Source: Diplonema papillatum
Lineage: Eukaryota > Euglenozoa > Diplonemea > Diplonemida > Diplonemidae
Direction of reading: 5' to 3'
Assembly (NCBI GenBank): GCA_030068145.1
Contig: JAPJBO010000078.1
Span: 124,001-188,000, forward strand
Length of the DNA: 64,000 bases
In this document: positions 10,330 to 21,092 of the stretch, one piece after another
Position numbering within the stretch: the first letter of the stretch is position 1
Layout: every line of letters starts with the position of its first letter
Translations under genes and position numbers: made by a program
The notes under the pieces: model-generated
What the model was told of the DNA's origin: nothing
The model's input: the letters and a program-made list of their open reading frames with translations, nothing else
The model's database searches: none

Positions 10330-11922
10330 CTACGAAGTGGGCGCGATCTGTTCCGGGTCCGGATCAGGTAGGTCGATGGACGCGGAGATGCTCGAGACGT
10401 CGGATTCAGCATCTTCTTCGTCGCCGCTGCCGAGGTCGTCGGGGATCATGGTCGCGAATTCCTTGGCATCCGGCGTTTCGACGGGGTGGGCCGGCGGCGC
10501 CGGGCCTTCGGACAGCGGCGGCGGGAGGAACGGAGTCGCGGCGCCGGGGAAGGCGAGCGCCGGCTGCGCGGTGGGCGTGTGGAAGATCGACGGCAGCGGC
10601 GCGTCTCCGCTGAGCTTCTGCCGCTTCGCCGGGTGCTGCTGCTGCTGCAGCGCCTCCGCGTCGAACGACGAAGCCGGCGAGATGGCAGACGCGAATGACG
10701 ACGACGCGTCGGACGCGGTCTCCAGGGGCGACGAAAACACCTCGCGTGGCTCCAGCAGGGTGGGCGTCGACGGCGGCGGCGGCATCGCCTCGTCTTCCAA
10801 CTCCTGCGGCGGCGGCTGCAGCTGCTGCACCTGCGGGCGGGGGTGGGAGAAAAACGACGCCCCGCCGCCCGCCGCTTGCCCGTCCAACGGCGAGCTGAGG
10901 TCCGAGAGCATGAACGGGTTGTCGTCGCCCTTCTCGCCTCCGTCTCCCCCCGCTTCCCCTTCCCCGCCGACCGCAACCGCCGGCTCCGCCGCGGCGACGG
11001 TCCCGACCGTGAACGGCACCCGCGGCACCGCCGGCAGCGGCGGGGGGGGCGCCGCTGCGGAGCCGTCGGCGTCGGAGGTGAGGGCGACGCTGTTGAGCGT
11101 CAGCTCGCGGGGCTGGTCGCCGCCGGTGGTCGCCATTTCGCCGAGTCGCTTCCCGCTGAGGCTCGCCAGGTGCCGCTCGATGTCTTCGAGAGTCGGCGTC
11201 GCCAGCGGCGCCGCTTTTGCGTGCAGAACTCCGTCCAGACCACTCAGCGTCGACAACGCGGCGGCCCGCGTGCTGTTGGAAAGGTACGACGCGTGAGAAA
11301 CCGCGGTGAGGACGGTGATCGCGTGTGCCGTGACGCACGGTGTGCTGAGGGTGGACGGAGTAAGGAGCGACGTAGAGAGCAGCGCAACGTGGGGCCCCAC
11401 AAGGTGCAGGGGGACGGCTGCGTGGTCCGCCCGCGGGTTCTGCCGGGATTGGGGCGGAGGCGGCTTCTGGAAGATGACGACGTGGTACAGAAACTGGACG
11501 CAGAAGTAGTCGACCGCGCTGCGCAGCGGCGAAGGCAGCAGCCGGCCGGCAACCGCGACGAAGCATCGCGCCGCGGACAGAGACGCCACCGTGCGCATGG
11601 ATTCGTCCGACACCAGGATGTCGAGCATGGGCTCGCACAGCGGCCGCGCCGTCGCTTTCCCCGCGGAGAGGCTGACCGCGGCGGTGGCGCACCACAGCTC
11701 TTCGGGGGTTTTCGCGCCCAGCTTCTTGCAGCACGCGACAAGCTCCCCGGCGACCCTGCCCACAAACGGGATCAGTGCGCCGCCGACGGTCCGCGCGAGG
11801 CCAACTTCCAGCTGCTGGCAGCCGGCGGCGACGCTCGCTGCGGTCCCGGCAAGCGCTTGGACGCAGACTTCTACCTCGTCCTTCACGTTAACGCGCGTCA
11901 GGCCTTTCACTCCCTTCGACAT
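10330..11922 (-). CDS. Hypothetical protein, 530 aa, helical N-terminus and disordered acidic C-terminus
   Basis: I do not recognise this protein. The first 280 residues or so are Ala/Val/Leu-rich with alternating hydrophobic helices, suggesting a helical-repeat fold. No signal peptide is obvious. From about residue 290 the chain is low-complexity: Pro, Ala, Gly, Ser, and Glu/Asp runs with several poly-Pro and poly-Gln stretches, ending in an acidic Ser-rich patch (GSGDEEDAESD) before the stop. I chose the ATG at 11922 (MSKGVKG) because composition turns coding-like there and an AG lies a few bases upstream (ATACAG, then CAATC). The frame stays open upstream to 12126 but reads like non-coding DNA. 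Single exon. Confidence 0.8.
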   Translation of the reverse strand: MSKGVKGLTRVNVKDEVEVCVQALAGTAASVAAGCQQLEVGLARTVGGALIPFVGRVAGELVACCKKLGAKTPEELWCATAAVSLSAGKATARPLCEPMLDILVSDESMRTVASLSAARCFVAVAGRLLPSPLRSAVDYFCVQFLYHVVIFQKPPPPQSRQNPRADHAAVPLHLVGPHVALLSTSLLTPSTLSTPCVTAHAITVLTAVSHASYLSNSTRAAALSTLSGLDGVLHAKAAPLATPTLEDIERHLASLSGKRLGEMATTGGDQPRELTLNSVALTSDADGSAAAPPPPLPAVPRVPFTVGTVAAAEPAVAVGGEGEAGGDGGEKGDDNPFMLSDLSSPLDGQAAGGGASFFSHPRPQVQQLQPPPQELEDEAMPPPPSTPTLLEPREVFSSPLETASDASSSFASAISPASSFDAEALQQQQHPAKRQKLSGDAPLPSIFHTPTAQPALAFPGAATPFLPPPLSEGPAPPAHPVETPDAKEFATMIPDDLGSGDEEDAESDVSSISASIDLPDPDPEQIAPTS

Positions 11923-12207
11923 GATTGCTGTATCTTTTCTTCCCGCCACCCCCTCAGGGTTTCCGCGCTCACGGAGATTTTTGAATCCCCCTCCTGTAAA
12001 AAGCAGATTTGCACTCCAAAACCTTCTACGTGGGGCTTGTTTTTTGTGGAGCTTCACGGTTTTCTTACACCCCAGCCCGCCGTCAAAAGTTCTAGAGCTC
12101 TGTGTGGACTGTGTCCCACCCGGCAAGCCCTGCGCCCCTCCTCCCCCCAGTCCCCCCTACCGCCGCACCTGTCGTCAACTCCTCTCCGATGCTGTCCCTT
12201 TTTTCGA

Positions 12208-12262
12208 GCGTTTATTGCGGTTTAGAGGTCCGGTGTTTTGGGGTCTCCGATTGACCATTGAG
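12208..12262 (+). repeat. Strand-biased GTCTCCG element, form A
   Basis: Reads GCGTTTATTGCGGTTTAGAGG, then GTCCGGTGTTTTGGGGTCTCC, then GATTGACCATTGAGGC. Best matched by the copies at 13343-13400, 30130-30185 and 52083-52145. All are on the plus strand. Confidence 0.75.
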
Positions 12263-13342
12263 GCTGTGCGGGCGGGTAGTATGAGGGCTGTAGGTATGAT
12301 TATACACTTTAACTACGGCTAGCCAAGTTAGTGAACATAGGCAGGGAGGGGGGATGGCTCAACTCGGTATCCGAGACTCGGCTGACAATATGTGAATGCG
12401 TAGATCCCTGTCGAATGTCGGCATGCAAAGCAGTCTTCAACGCAGGCGTGGTAATCCCAAGGTGCTTGGAGTCATACAGTTAGGTACCGCCGAAGACGTG
12501 AACTTTTTGATGCCCAGAGAGAGCTGTCTCCGGCCTGCTGACGTCACAAACCAGGTTCTTTTGTCGAACTCGCGCCCGCAAAGGTTGAAGTACAAGACGT
12601 CGGAAGCGCGAAACGGCTAAAACGGCAACAGAGAGAAGGCGCTTACCTTGCGGGGAACACGTCCGCCGTGTTGTCAAGAGGGCACCGATGAGAGCGAGAA
12701 CAGAATTCGATGGATATATATATATTTTTCCCCCGGGTTTATTTCGTGTTACCAGGGCTTTCTTGACCTAGACCCCGGAGCGGAAAACTGGTTGTCTGGT
12801 TCAGTATCTGGTTGGTGGAGACACTGCATTGCAATGTACTGTCAATGACGGATATTTTCCCGGCTGCGCAGTGTTTTTACACACACCCAGTGCTCACTGC
12901 TGGGAGCCGGTCCGCTGCAGAAAACTCATTATGAAAAAAGGGGGGAGAGAACAGTTATTTGACACGCGCCTGGGTGTCAACTTTTCCAGGGGTTCTTTGT
13001 GGTTTGAAGGTTCGGTGTTTTAGGGTCTCCGGTTGATCAATGAACGGGGTTCGCTGGCGGAGACCGTGGGTTTTGAACCAGAAAACACTCCCCCTACGAC
13101 CCCGAGCACTGTTTCGGTGTATCAAGTGTTGGAGGAGTTGGGAGCTTACCGCCAGCGGTCCTGCGTCTTCAAGCTAACTGAACGTAAACAGCATCGCTGG
13201 TTCACGGAGAGCAAATCTTCATCATCAGGTTCGCTTCGTCGCGGTGGGGATCGGCGAAGTTCGTGTTAATAATTCAGACAAAAGGTACGCGTCTCGCCTC
13301 ACAGAGACTGCGAGACTCTTTGGAGGAAAGGGCTTCTTTCTT

Positions 13343-13400
13343 AGCGTTTATTGTGGTTCAGGGGTTCAATGTTTTAGGGTCTCCGGTTGATCGTTGAGGC
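13343..13400 (+). repeat. Strand-biased GTCTCCG element, form A
   Basis: Reads GCGTTTATTGTGGTTCAGG, then TTCAATGTTTTAGGGTCTCC, then GGTTGATCGTTGAGGCGGGG. A third close copy lies at 12990-13045 in the same orientation. Confidence 0.75.
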
Positions 13401-13849
13401 GGGGCGGGGGGTTTGCTGGCAAACTATGGCTTTCGAACCAGAAGGCTCGTGCTTTAAACGGTACGCGTCTCGCCTCACAGAGAAAATGCCGTGAGAAGTT
13501 CAGCTGCGGCACCCTTTGAAGGAAAAGGCGTTTGCTGATGTGCCATCTTCTTCAGAACTGTTGACATACGACAAGTGTTTCGAAGGCACAGAAAATCGGG
13601 CAATCCGGCTCACCTTTCGAAGACGTAGGTGGACGACGGCCGGAAAGCACAAAAAAACTTTGACTCTAAAAAAAAGGACTCCGCGACACCGCGCTCGTGG
13701 AACAATCACCCGTGTCGTACACGCGTGAAATACGCGATCGCCCGCTCTTCCGTTTGAGAGTCTCCTTGCAGTTTGCGTGCGGGTTTACGAGGCGAAATTG
13801 GGGAAGGTTTTTATCAGGAACCCTCACCTTCCTCTCATGAAGAGGGCGC

Positions 13850-14275
13850 GTTCAGAAATCAGCGGATAGGTAGGATATGTAGGTTAGCAGGCCATCGGCA
13901 GGCCCTGCAATTCAAATCTGCCAACCCCCCCCACAGGCATGTGGCACCCGTGATAGCTGCGCGTCGTTTGCAAGATCTGACGTGACGAGCGATCACTAAT
14001 TCAGTCACCCGCGCGACTCTGGACCGACTGGAAGACCGTCACTAGGGTCCAGCAACGACGAGTAACTGACGCGAAGGACTCAAAAATCGTAGGCCAAATC
14101 CATAGGTGGCTGCGCATTGGTATCGCAAAGCGAGGGCGTGCATATCAATGGAAGTGGTACGCCCTTGCTCACGGAAACGATGCGCATCCAGAAACCAAAC
14201 CAGCGGATAGGTAAGATACGTAGGTTTGCAGGCCATCGGCAGGTCCATCGGCAGGTCCTGCAATTCAGATCTTCA
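13850..14275. repeat. Direct repeat pair (about 75-88 bp)
   Basis: Copies at 13850-13925 and 14188-14275 share CCAGAAAYCA, GCGGATAGGTA, RTACGTAGGTT-like and AGGCCATCGGCAGG blocks and end in CCTGCAATTCARATCT. The second copy carries a 12-bp internal duplication (CATCGGCAGGTC). Confidence 0.7.
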
Positions 14276-14972
14276 GAGCCTGTGATGCGAAGTAGGTTGA
14301 AGTATGGTGAGCTAGTGGCGTCGTCTTTGACGATGAAGCATCCGGTTTCAGGACCGTCGCACTCAGCTCGACAGGTGATTGGTCCACACTCATCGGTCAC
14401 GGCTCAAGAGTGACAAGAGTCAAGACCCTTCAGGAATACTCGAGGGGTCGACCGGTAGCGTGTTTATGATACATTGTAACACTTCCCAATATGTCCTTTC
14501 CTGTTGAACGATTACGCCTGGGTTTTTCGAGTCGGAACTGGCGGTATCCTCGAGTACTACCTACGAAGCAGGTGGATTTGAATAAAGAAAATGAAAACGC
14601 AAAAGGCTCGAGTGGTGGTTATGCTCAGTCTGCCTGCCGCCATTTCCACGTTTTTTTGTTTTCGTGGAGGAGGGGAATCGTGGGGGAAGCGCGGCCGCTC
14701 GCATGGAACCCTCAAGCATGTTCTGAAAAAGATGTCCGCTTGTGCAAGAAATGCCAGGGGAACACACAAGGAAACTGGTGCGTCGAGGCGTTTTGAAGGC
14801 AGGTGGTGGACGAAAGAAGGGAGGGAATGCGCCTTCTGCGAGGATAGGTCGGGTTTGCGGGTTTACAGATAGTCAAGGCGAAGCGTTCCCTGGGAGAAGG
14901 GTCGTCAAAACTGGTAGGCCAGAAGTGCAAAAGACACGGTCGAAGTCGTGGCAGCTGGGATTCTGATTCTCT

Positions 14973-15145
14973 GGAGTTAAAGTTCGCTTGATATTCCGGG
15001 ATTTGGGGGTCTCCGGGTGACCATTGTTAGATGGGTTCTCTTAGTGCAAGTAAGGGCTACGTGGGTGCTGCTTCTTTCGTGACTTCCATTAGGAGAAATG
15101 GCTGGCCATGGCCGGGACTGTTTGTGACCGACATGTACATGCCTT
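14973..15145 (+). repeat. Strand-biased GTCTCCG element, form B, long version
   Basis: GAGTTAAAGTTCGCTTGATA, TTCCGGGATTTGGGGGTCTCC and GGGTGACCATTG, followed by a tail with GGGTTCTCTTAGTGCAAG, GGGCTACGTGG, TGGCTGGCCATG and GGGACTGTTTGTGACCGACA. The whole 170-bp order recurs at 24240-24400 and 53742-53925, so form B has a long version. Confidence 0.75.
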
Positions 15146-16329
15146 AGAGGGATGTAGTCTTGGGCTCCGCGCTTCGATGTTGAGCATTGAGTGATGTAAA
15201 GTGCAAGTGCCATGCAGGCACTCGAGGCACCCGTTGTCTGTATTTTCTGGGGGCTGGTTTGATGCTGATCCAATCCGGCACGCTGGCATGGCACCACCTC
15301 TCGAAGGGTGCGGAGCAGCGTCTTCAAGAGATGACGCTTGAGCATTTTAGTATCGAGCATCACGTAACACTTTCGCCATTTTTTTTTTAGTATTTGGTCT
15401 GAGTTTAGACTGTTCTTTTACTCTCAAGAGGGGGTGTGACCCAAGAAAAAGAAAGAAGCGAGTTCGTCCGGCCAAACGTAGCTTCTTCGAGGATTGCTGT
15501 GCCGCACCTCCGTCCGCTCTTCCCTGTCGACGGGCTCGAGTTCAGCTCATAACCACCGAACATGTGAAGCTTGACTCCCATGCGGTGCATGCGTGCTAAC
15601 GAAAAGGGGAGGTACCGCCAGATCCGCCCCGGCCGAGTCCAGCTGGCATGACCCCAAAAATAAGTACGTGGGTTTGTTTCGTTTCTTTATCTGCTTGCTG
15701 TGTACACCGATGTAGACAGCCGGACGGAGGACCCACCCAGGCGGGATACGACATCAATTGAAAAAATGACGCCGTTCACTTTTAGACCGTTCCTTGTTTG
15801 GTTGGTATCGAATTCGAGCCGAATCAACCCAGAGGGGAGGCAGGGGGGCTATTAGTACAACAAAACGGCAGGAGTAGTCATCGTGTCTTACCTACGCACG
15901 CAAACACCTTTCATACACAAGTCAAGTGAGCAGAAGGGAGCGGCATATGAAAGTAGGTCGCAGACGAACACACACACACACACACATATATACACACGCG
16001 CTTTTCTACACAGGCAGCAGTCCAGCAGTGCACTTCGCTAGACGACAGGTGATCCACGTGCCAGAGGCAGTGGCTCTGCCGTACGGTACGTCAGATATGG
16101 AGGCAACATGATAACTGAACAACTTCGCAGCAGAGTACGATGAAATGGGACAAGTGGGGGGAACTTCGCGATCAGACGCTGCCGGGGCCGTCTTCTCGGC
16201 GCTGTTTGTCGTGCGCAACTTCCGTCGCTGCGAGGTGTTTCGACCATGAATGATCGACCCCTCGTTGTCTGGCCCCGACGATAACCTTCAGCTCACCTCA
16301 CGCGTACACAAGGTAACGATGCTGCACCT

Positions 16330-16945
16330 AGCTGACGGACGACAGCTGGTCGGAGAACAGGACCCAAAGCCGTGATCCAGATGCAAAGTGCAGGACGCGG
16401 ACTAGCGTTCGCCTCGGCACGCGCCGAGCGCCGAGGCGTCGAAGCGCCAGGCGACCCAGGGGACGAAGTCTCAGGAGCAACTGTTTCGGGAGCGAGCGCT
16501 CGGCTGCACCTAGCTGGGCGACAACTGGTCGTAGGACAGGACCCAAAGCCGTGATCCAGATGCAAAGTGCAGGACGCGGACTAGCGTTCGCCTCGGCACG
16601 CGCCGAGCGCCGAGGCGTCGAAGCGCCAGGCGACCCAGGAGACGAAGTCCCAGGAGCAACTGTTTCGGGAGCGAGCGTCGGCTGCACCTAGCTGGGCGAC
16701 AACTGGTCGTAGAACAGGACCCAAAGCCGTGATCCAGATGCAAAGTGCAGGACGCGGTCGAGCGTTCGCCTCGGCACGCGCCGAGCGTCGAGGCGTCGAA
16801 AGCGCCAGGCGACCCAGGGGACGAAGTCTCAGGAGCAACTGTTTCGGGAGCGAGCGCTCGGCTGCACCTAGCTGGGCGACAACTGGTCGTAGACAGGACC
16901 CAAAGCCGCGATCCAGATGCAAAGTGCAGGGCTCGGTCTAGAACA
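16330..16945 (-). repeat. Tandem array derived from the stalk region of the 16974-18221 gene
   Basis: Three units of about 180 bp plus a partial fourth. Each carries GACAGGACCCAAAGCCGTGA, then GTTCGCCTCGGCACGCGCC and CCAGGCGACCCAGGGGACGA. The second half of the unit matches the stalk-encoding part of the neighbouring gene (about 17325-17420: same Ser-Pro-Gly-Ser-Pro-Gly / Ala-Arg-Ala-Glu-Ala-Asn coding). The first half has no match in the gene. Frames vary between units, so this is an amplified gene fragment, not an exon array. Confidence 0.85.
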
Positions 16946-16973
16946 GTCTGTGTGAGCGTCTTGTGCACCCCGC

Positions 16974-18221
16974 CTAGCCGTACAGGCACTTCTTCTTGAT
17001 CAGCGGCGCGGAGCAGATGACGAAGGCGACGCCGTAGATGACGTAGTAAAAGACCAGGATATAGCGCATGTGGTCGTGCAGGGGGCCGCACGTGTCGATG
17101 GGCTCCCCGACGGCGGTGACGACGAGGCGGAACGTCCCTCCCCCGGCGCCGCCGCAGGGGAGGCCGGGCGCCGAGGGACACGCCACGGTGATCCAGAACG
17201 TCGTGCCGTTTTCGACCGGCAGCCCCGCCTTGGCGGAGCTGTCCACCGCCACCCAAAGGGTCCCGTCGGGCGCCGGCGTGGCTGGCGCAGGCGTCGTCCC
17301 CGGGGGGGACGGCGAGGTTGCCGTGTCGTTCGCCTCGGCACGCGCCAGGCGCCGAGGCGCCAAAAGCGGGATGCCAGGCGACCCAGGGGACGAAGTCTCA
17401 GGAGCCGCTGTTTCGGGAGCCCCCGTTTCAGGAGCAGTTGTTTCGGGGGCCCCCGTTTCAGGAGCAATTGTTTCGGGGGCAATTGTGTCGGGAGCGGACG
17501 TGGGCGGGATCGTGGGGGGCGCGGCCGTCTGCGGGGCGTCGGTCGGCGGCGCCTGCGTGTGCGGCACCGCGTACTCGAGCGTCCACGAAGTCGGGAAAAA
17601 CGTCGGCGCCAGGGGCGGGAGCGTGTAGAACACCAGCCTGTACCGTGCGACCGGCTTCTGCGTCGAAAACGTGACGTTCACCGTGGATCCTTCGCCCGAA
17701 AAAGGAGCAGACCAGGCGGTCTGCGCGTTCCCGTCGAAAAGGGTCGTGTACTCGGATGTGTACAAAATCGGGTCGCCGGCGGTTGCGTTATTCGAGTAGT
17801 CGTCTGTGACCTCGATTTCCGCCAACATCACCTCTTCCGGATCGTACGTGTCGGAATGCTCTCCGTACGCCACTTTCATCGCCCATATCGGCATCGCAAC
17901 GAGTTGGATGAGCACGGCTATGATGAACACGCAGATGACGACCAAAACGCGCTTCGGCATCGTATTGCGGACGTCGTTCACCCGGCGGATGACTACGAAG
18001 GCGACCACCGCCACGACGCTGAACAGGTACGCGAAAACGACGTTGCAGCTCCACCAGGAGCGCAGGCCGTCCCGAACGTTGCACCGCCCGTACTTTTCGC
18101 CGTCGCCGTAGTCGCCGTAGTAGCGCGCGAGGACAGCCGACGACCATATCGCCGCCGTCAGGAACACCGGCACGGCGAACCCGGCGATGTCCACCGACTT
18201 CCGAGGATCCGCGGGTGACAT
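16974..18221 (-). CDS. Four-TM protein with a discoidin-like domain and a Thr/Pro/Ala stalk, 415 aa
   Basis: Predicted membrane protein. Hydrophobic segments at residues 11-32, 60-80 and 91-114 are followed by a long polar region (115-385) and a fourth segment at 386-407 with a short Lys-rich tail. In the polar region, residues about 155-218 (LFDGNAQTAWSAPF, then VARYRLVFYT and SWTLEYA) resemble a galactose-binding/F5-8 type C fold, though they are too divergent for a firm call. Residues 222-280 are APET/APPT repeats typical of O-glycosylated stalks. Three NxT/S sites are visible. A ligand-binding cell-surface role is inferred. The ATG follows CTCAGAA, a possible trans-splice site. A satellite array sits directly upstream and an array of its own fragments directly downstream. 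Confidence 0.85.
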   Translation of the reverse strand: MSPADPRKSVDIAGFAVPVFLTAAIWSSAVLARYYGDYGDGEKYGRCNVRDGLRSWWSCNVVFAYLFSVVAVVAFVVIRRVNDVRNTMPKRVLVVICVFIIAVLIQLVAMPIWAMKVAYGEHSDTYDPEEVMLAEIEVTDDYSNNATAGDPILYTSEYTTLFDGNAQTAWSAPFSGEGSTVNVTFSTQKPVARYRLVFYTLPPLAPTFFPTSWTLEYAVPHTQAPPTDAPQTAAPPTIPPTSAPDTIAPETIAPETGAPETTAPETGAPETAAPETSSPGSPGIPLLAPRRLARAEANDTATSPSPPGTTPAPATPAPDGTLWVAVDSSAKAGLPVENGTTFWITVACPSAPGLPCGGAGGGTFRLVVTAVGEPIDTCGPLHDHMRYILVFYYVIYGVAFVICSAPLIKKKCLYG

Positions 18222-18242
18222 TTCTGAGCCGGTCCACCCCCT

Positions 18243-18990
18243 GCTGTGGTAGACTGCGTAGACTGCTGGTAGACTGCTGGTAGACTGCTGGTAGACTGCT
18301 GGTAGACTGCTGGTAGACTGCTGGTAGACTGCGTAGACTGCTGGTAGACTGCGTAGACTGCTGGTAGACTGCGTAGACTGCTGGTAGACTGCGTAGACTG
18401 CTGGTAGACTGCGTAGACTGCTGGTAGACTGCGTAGACTGCTGGTAGACTGCTGGTAGACTGCGTAGACTGCTGGTAGACTGCGTAGACTGCTGGTAGAC
18501 TGCGTAGACTGCTGGTAGACTGCGTAGACTGCTGGTAGACTGCGTAGACTGCTGGTAGACTGCGTAGACTGCTGGTAGACTGCGTAGACTGCTGGTAGAC
18601 TGCTAGACTGCGTAGACTGCTGGTAGACTGCGTAGACTGCTGGTAGACTGCGTAGACTGCTGGTAGACTGCGTAGACTGCTGGTAGACTGCGTAGACTGC
18701 TGGTAGACTGCGTAGACTGCTGGTAGACTGCTGGTAGACTGCGTAGACTGCTGGTAGACTGCTGGTAGACTGATAAACTGCTGATAGCTGACTATGTCAG
18801 CCTGTGGCAGACTGCTGGTAGACTGCTGATAGCTGACTATGTCAGCGTGTGGTAGACTGCCGGTAGGCTGCTGGTAGACTGCTGATAGACGATAGCTGAC
18901 TATGTCAGCCGGTGGTAACTGCTGGTAGACTGCTGATAGACTGCTGATAGACTGCTGATAGACTGCTGATAGCTGACTACGTTAGTGGTA
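18243..18990. repeat. TAGACTGC satellite array
   Basis: About 750 bp built from two alternating submonomers, TAGACTGCG (9) and TAGACTGCTGG (11), giving a 20-bp higher-order period over most of 18310-18760. Beyond 18770 it decays into variants with GATAGCTGACTATGTCAGC. The array starts only about 22 bp from the ATG of the 16974-18221 gene, so it occupies that gene's promoter or trans-splicing region. On the minus strand each unit offers a CAG. Confidence 0.95.
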
Positions 18991-21092
18991 GACTGCTGAT
19001 AGATTGTGATAGCCAGCGGGCAGCAGGCAATTCAATGCTCCAGGAGATATAGGGGTGGGCCGGCTCAGTTTGGCCGCTCTGCCGCTGAACGACGGCGACG
19101 CGCCTGAGGTGGTTGACCACCCTGCAAGCAGTCTTTTGTGCGGTCGACGATATACGTCGTTCTGATGTTGCTGTTTTTTTTTTTTTTTTTTGGACTGCTT
19201 CCCCTGTCAAGCGGCCGGTATCTTGACGCCTCCCGCGTGACTTGTGAGTTTTGTTGTTGTTTTTGACCGGCGTCGGGATCGCGCGGGCGGTCCTTTCTTT
19301 TGCCCCCCGTTGGATCCGTATTTATTTCTCCTGTGAGTGCAGCTGAGTTCGGTGAGAAGTGCCCGCCCCGTAATCCCCGTTGTATGTGTGCACCACCACA
19401 CAGCAGCAGAAGCAGCAGCAGTGCATCAGCAGCAGCGTAGCATGCAGCGTAGCATCACACGTAGCAGTAGGAGTACTGTATCCTCTACATGCAGTGGTGT
19501 ACGTAGGTACCCGGGTGAGTTCCGCTCGTGCGCACAAACAAAGGAAAGCGCGATACTAATTTTTTCGTTGCCAGTTGCGTCGGGGTTCGGCTTGTTGCAA
19601 CCTCTACGTCCGAGACGGTCCGTCCCCTGATAGGCCGTGGGTGTACCATGGTAGACAGCTTCAAGCAAGTACATGAAGCTCCAGGGGAAAGGGATGGACC
19701 TGATAGACTACGACAACCGAGGCACACCGATAGACAGCGGCTGGCAATTCTTTGCATTCTGATCCAGAAAGCCGCTATACGCGATCACTGCTAATCTGGA
19801 CACGCGCGCATGAGTCAAAGGAAGAAACGGACCTGTGGCTTGAACAACAAGAACGCAAATTCTAAAGAGAGAGAATACGAACGGATACAGGTTAACAACG
19901 AGTTTGAGCACATGGGGAGGTTGGGAGGCGACTGAAATGACAGTTCGTGTGAACCTCCTTCCACTAGCTAGGGAACCGGAGCCGGCGCCGTCGAAAGGCG
20001 TGTGAAAGCAGGAAGAAAAATGGAACATCCATTCCTCCGAGCCAACTTATTGACTGCGACCTCCTAACGCCGGGTCTTCCTTTTCAGCGGCACGTGCGCG
20101 GTGCCATTGGTTGAAGTGTCAAAGGGCCATCATGAAAGGGTGGAGGAGAGAAGTTGTATTTTGAGATCTAGGAGGTGGTGAGGTAAAGCTTTCGTTTGGC
20201 GATTTAAGGCAGGACAGCAGCCTTCATGCAGGTTTAATGGCATCATGTCTTTCTTCGAAGAAGAAGGAGAGAGTACAAGACTCGGCAAAAAGTAAGGATC
20301 CATGAGAGACTGGGGCACCTCGTTCTCTGTCTGTCGGGCTTCGCTCATGATCGGCAACTACCACCACTCAAAGCTGGCGTTCATCAGTGGGTCCTTGGGA
20401 AAGGGAGACAGACAGAGAGGGATGGCTGTAAGGTGGTACACGCGGTTTCTATTTCTACCTTCTCTAGAAAACAAGGGGGGACGGGGAGGGACAGAAAGGC
20501 TGGTGGGTGCGTTCGCACTGTTAAGAACAGAAGAGAAGCACAAACAAGCTAAAGCGGACAAACAGAGTCTTAGCATTCGAAAGGCGGCTGCATCACTGTC
20601 GCTAGAGGGAGGAAGAGCTGAGTACAGACATCGCGAGCATGTGCTCAAGAACAAGAACTTCGAGCACGCGGCACTGACCGGGAAATCGCCCGCGAGTTGC
20701 CTCAACTCTCAAAGACTACCCCAGAAGGACAAGCCCTTCCGCTTCGTCTGCGGAGGGCTGTACCTTTCTCTACGGGGGGAGGGGATGGGGTGAGGACAGA
20801 GGATGTGCAGGGAGTATGTCACTTTGTGTACATGCAGAAGAGATCTCTATCGACAACTGAAAACACGGGGAAAGGGGGGAGGAGAAAGGTTCCACTCGAC
20901 TACACTATTGCATAACATGTGACACAACATGCGAAAAAACGTGATCACATGGTTGATGTTCCAAAGCGCAAATACAGGACTTATTGGGGTCATACCAAAC
21001 GGGTCGCAAAAAGGTTGCAAAAGCATGCCACCCGCCGCCGGCGCCCGTGTCGGGTCTTTCTTGGCCTCCAGAGGGTCGTTCTCGTGGACCGG
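18991..21092. other. Non-coding interval
   Basis: Contains a dispersed repeat at 19005-19080 (GTGATAGCCAGC, GCAGGCAATTCAATGC, partner at 62320-62395), a T-tract near 19170-19190, a CAG-rich stretch at 19396-19450, and a short repeat around 19675 (GAAGCTCCAGGGGAAAGGGA, partner near 50820). No gene seen; open frames on both strands are short and without domains. Confidence 0.5.

Larger units (their letters stand above)
11923..16320. other. Long non-coding interval rich in decayed repeats
   Basis: About 4.4 kb without a supported gene. Contents: copies of the strand-biased GTCTCCG element at 12208-12262, 12990-13045, 13343-13400 and 14973-15030; a direct repeat pair at 13850-13925 and 14188-14275 (GCGGATAGGTA, then CAGGCCATCGGCAGG); a short TA run near 12714; a CA/TA microsatellite at about 15970-16000. 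Small open frames are scattered on both strands without domain or codon signal. Confidence 0.55.

Noticed and set aside
11923-12126. N-terminal extension of the 530-residue protein to 12126
   Set aside because: The sequence before 11922 lacks coding composition and an AG sits close to the inner ATG, as at other starts.
13056-13090. tRNA-derived SINE based on TGGTTCRAAACC-like sequence on the minus strand next to two form A elements
   Set aside because: Only the T-arm-like piece is seen at 13070 and 13430; no A box or acceptor stem at the expected distance.
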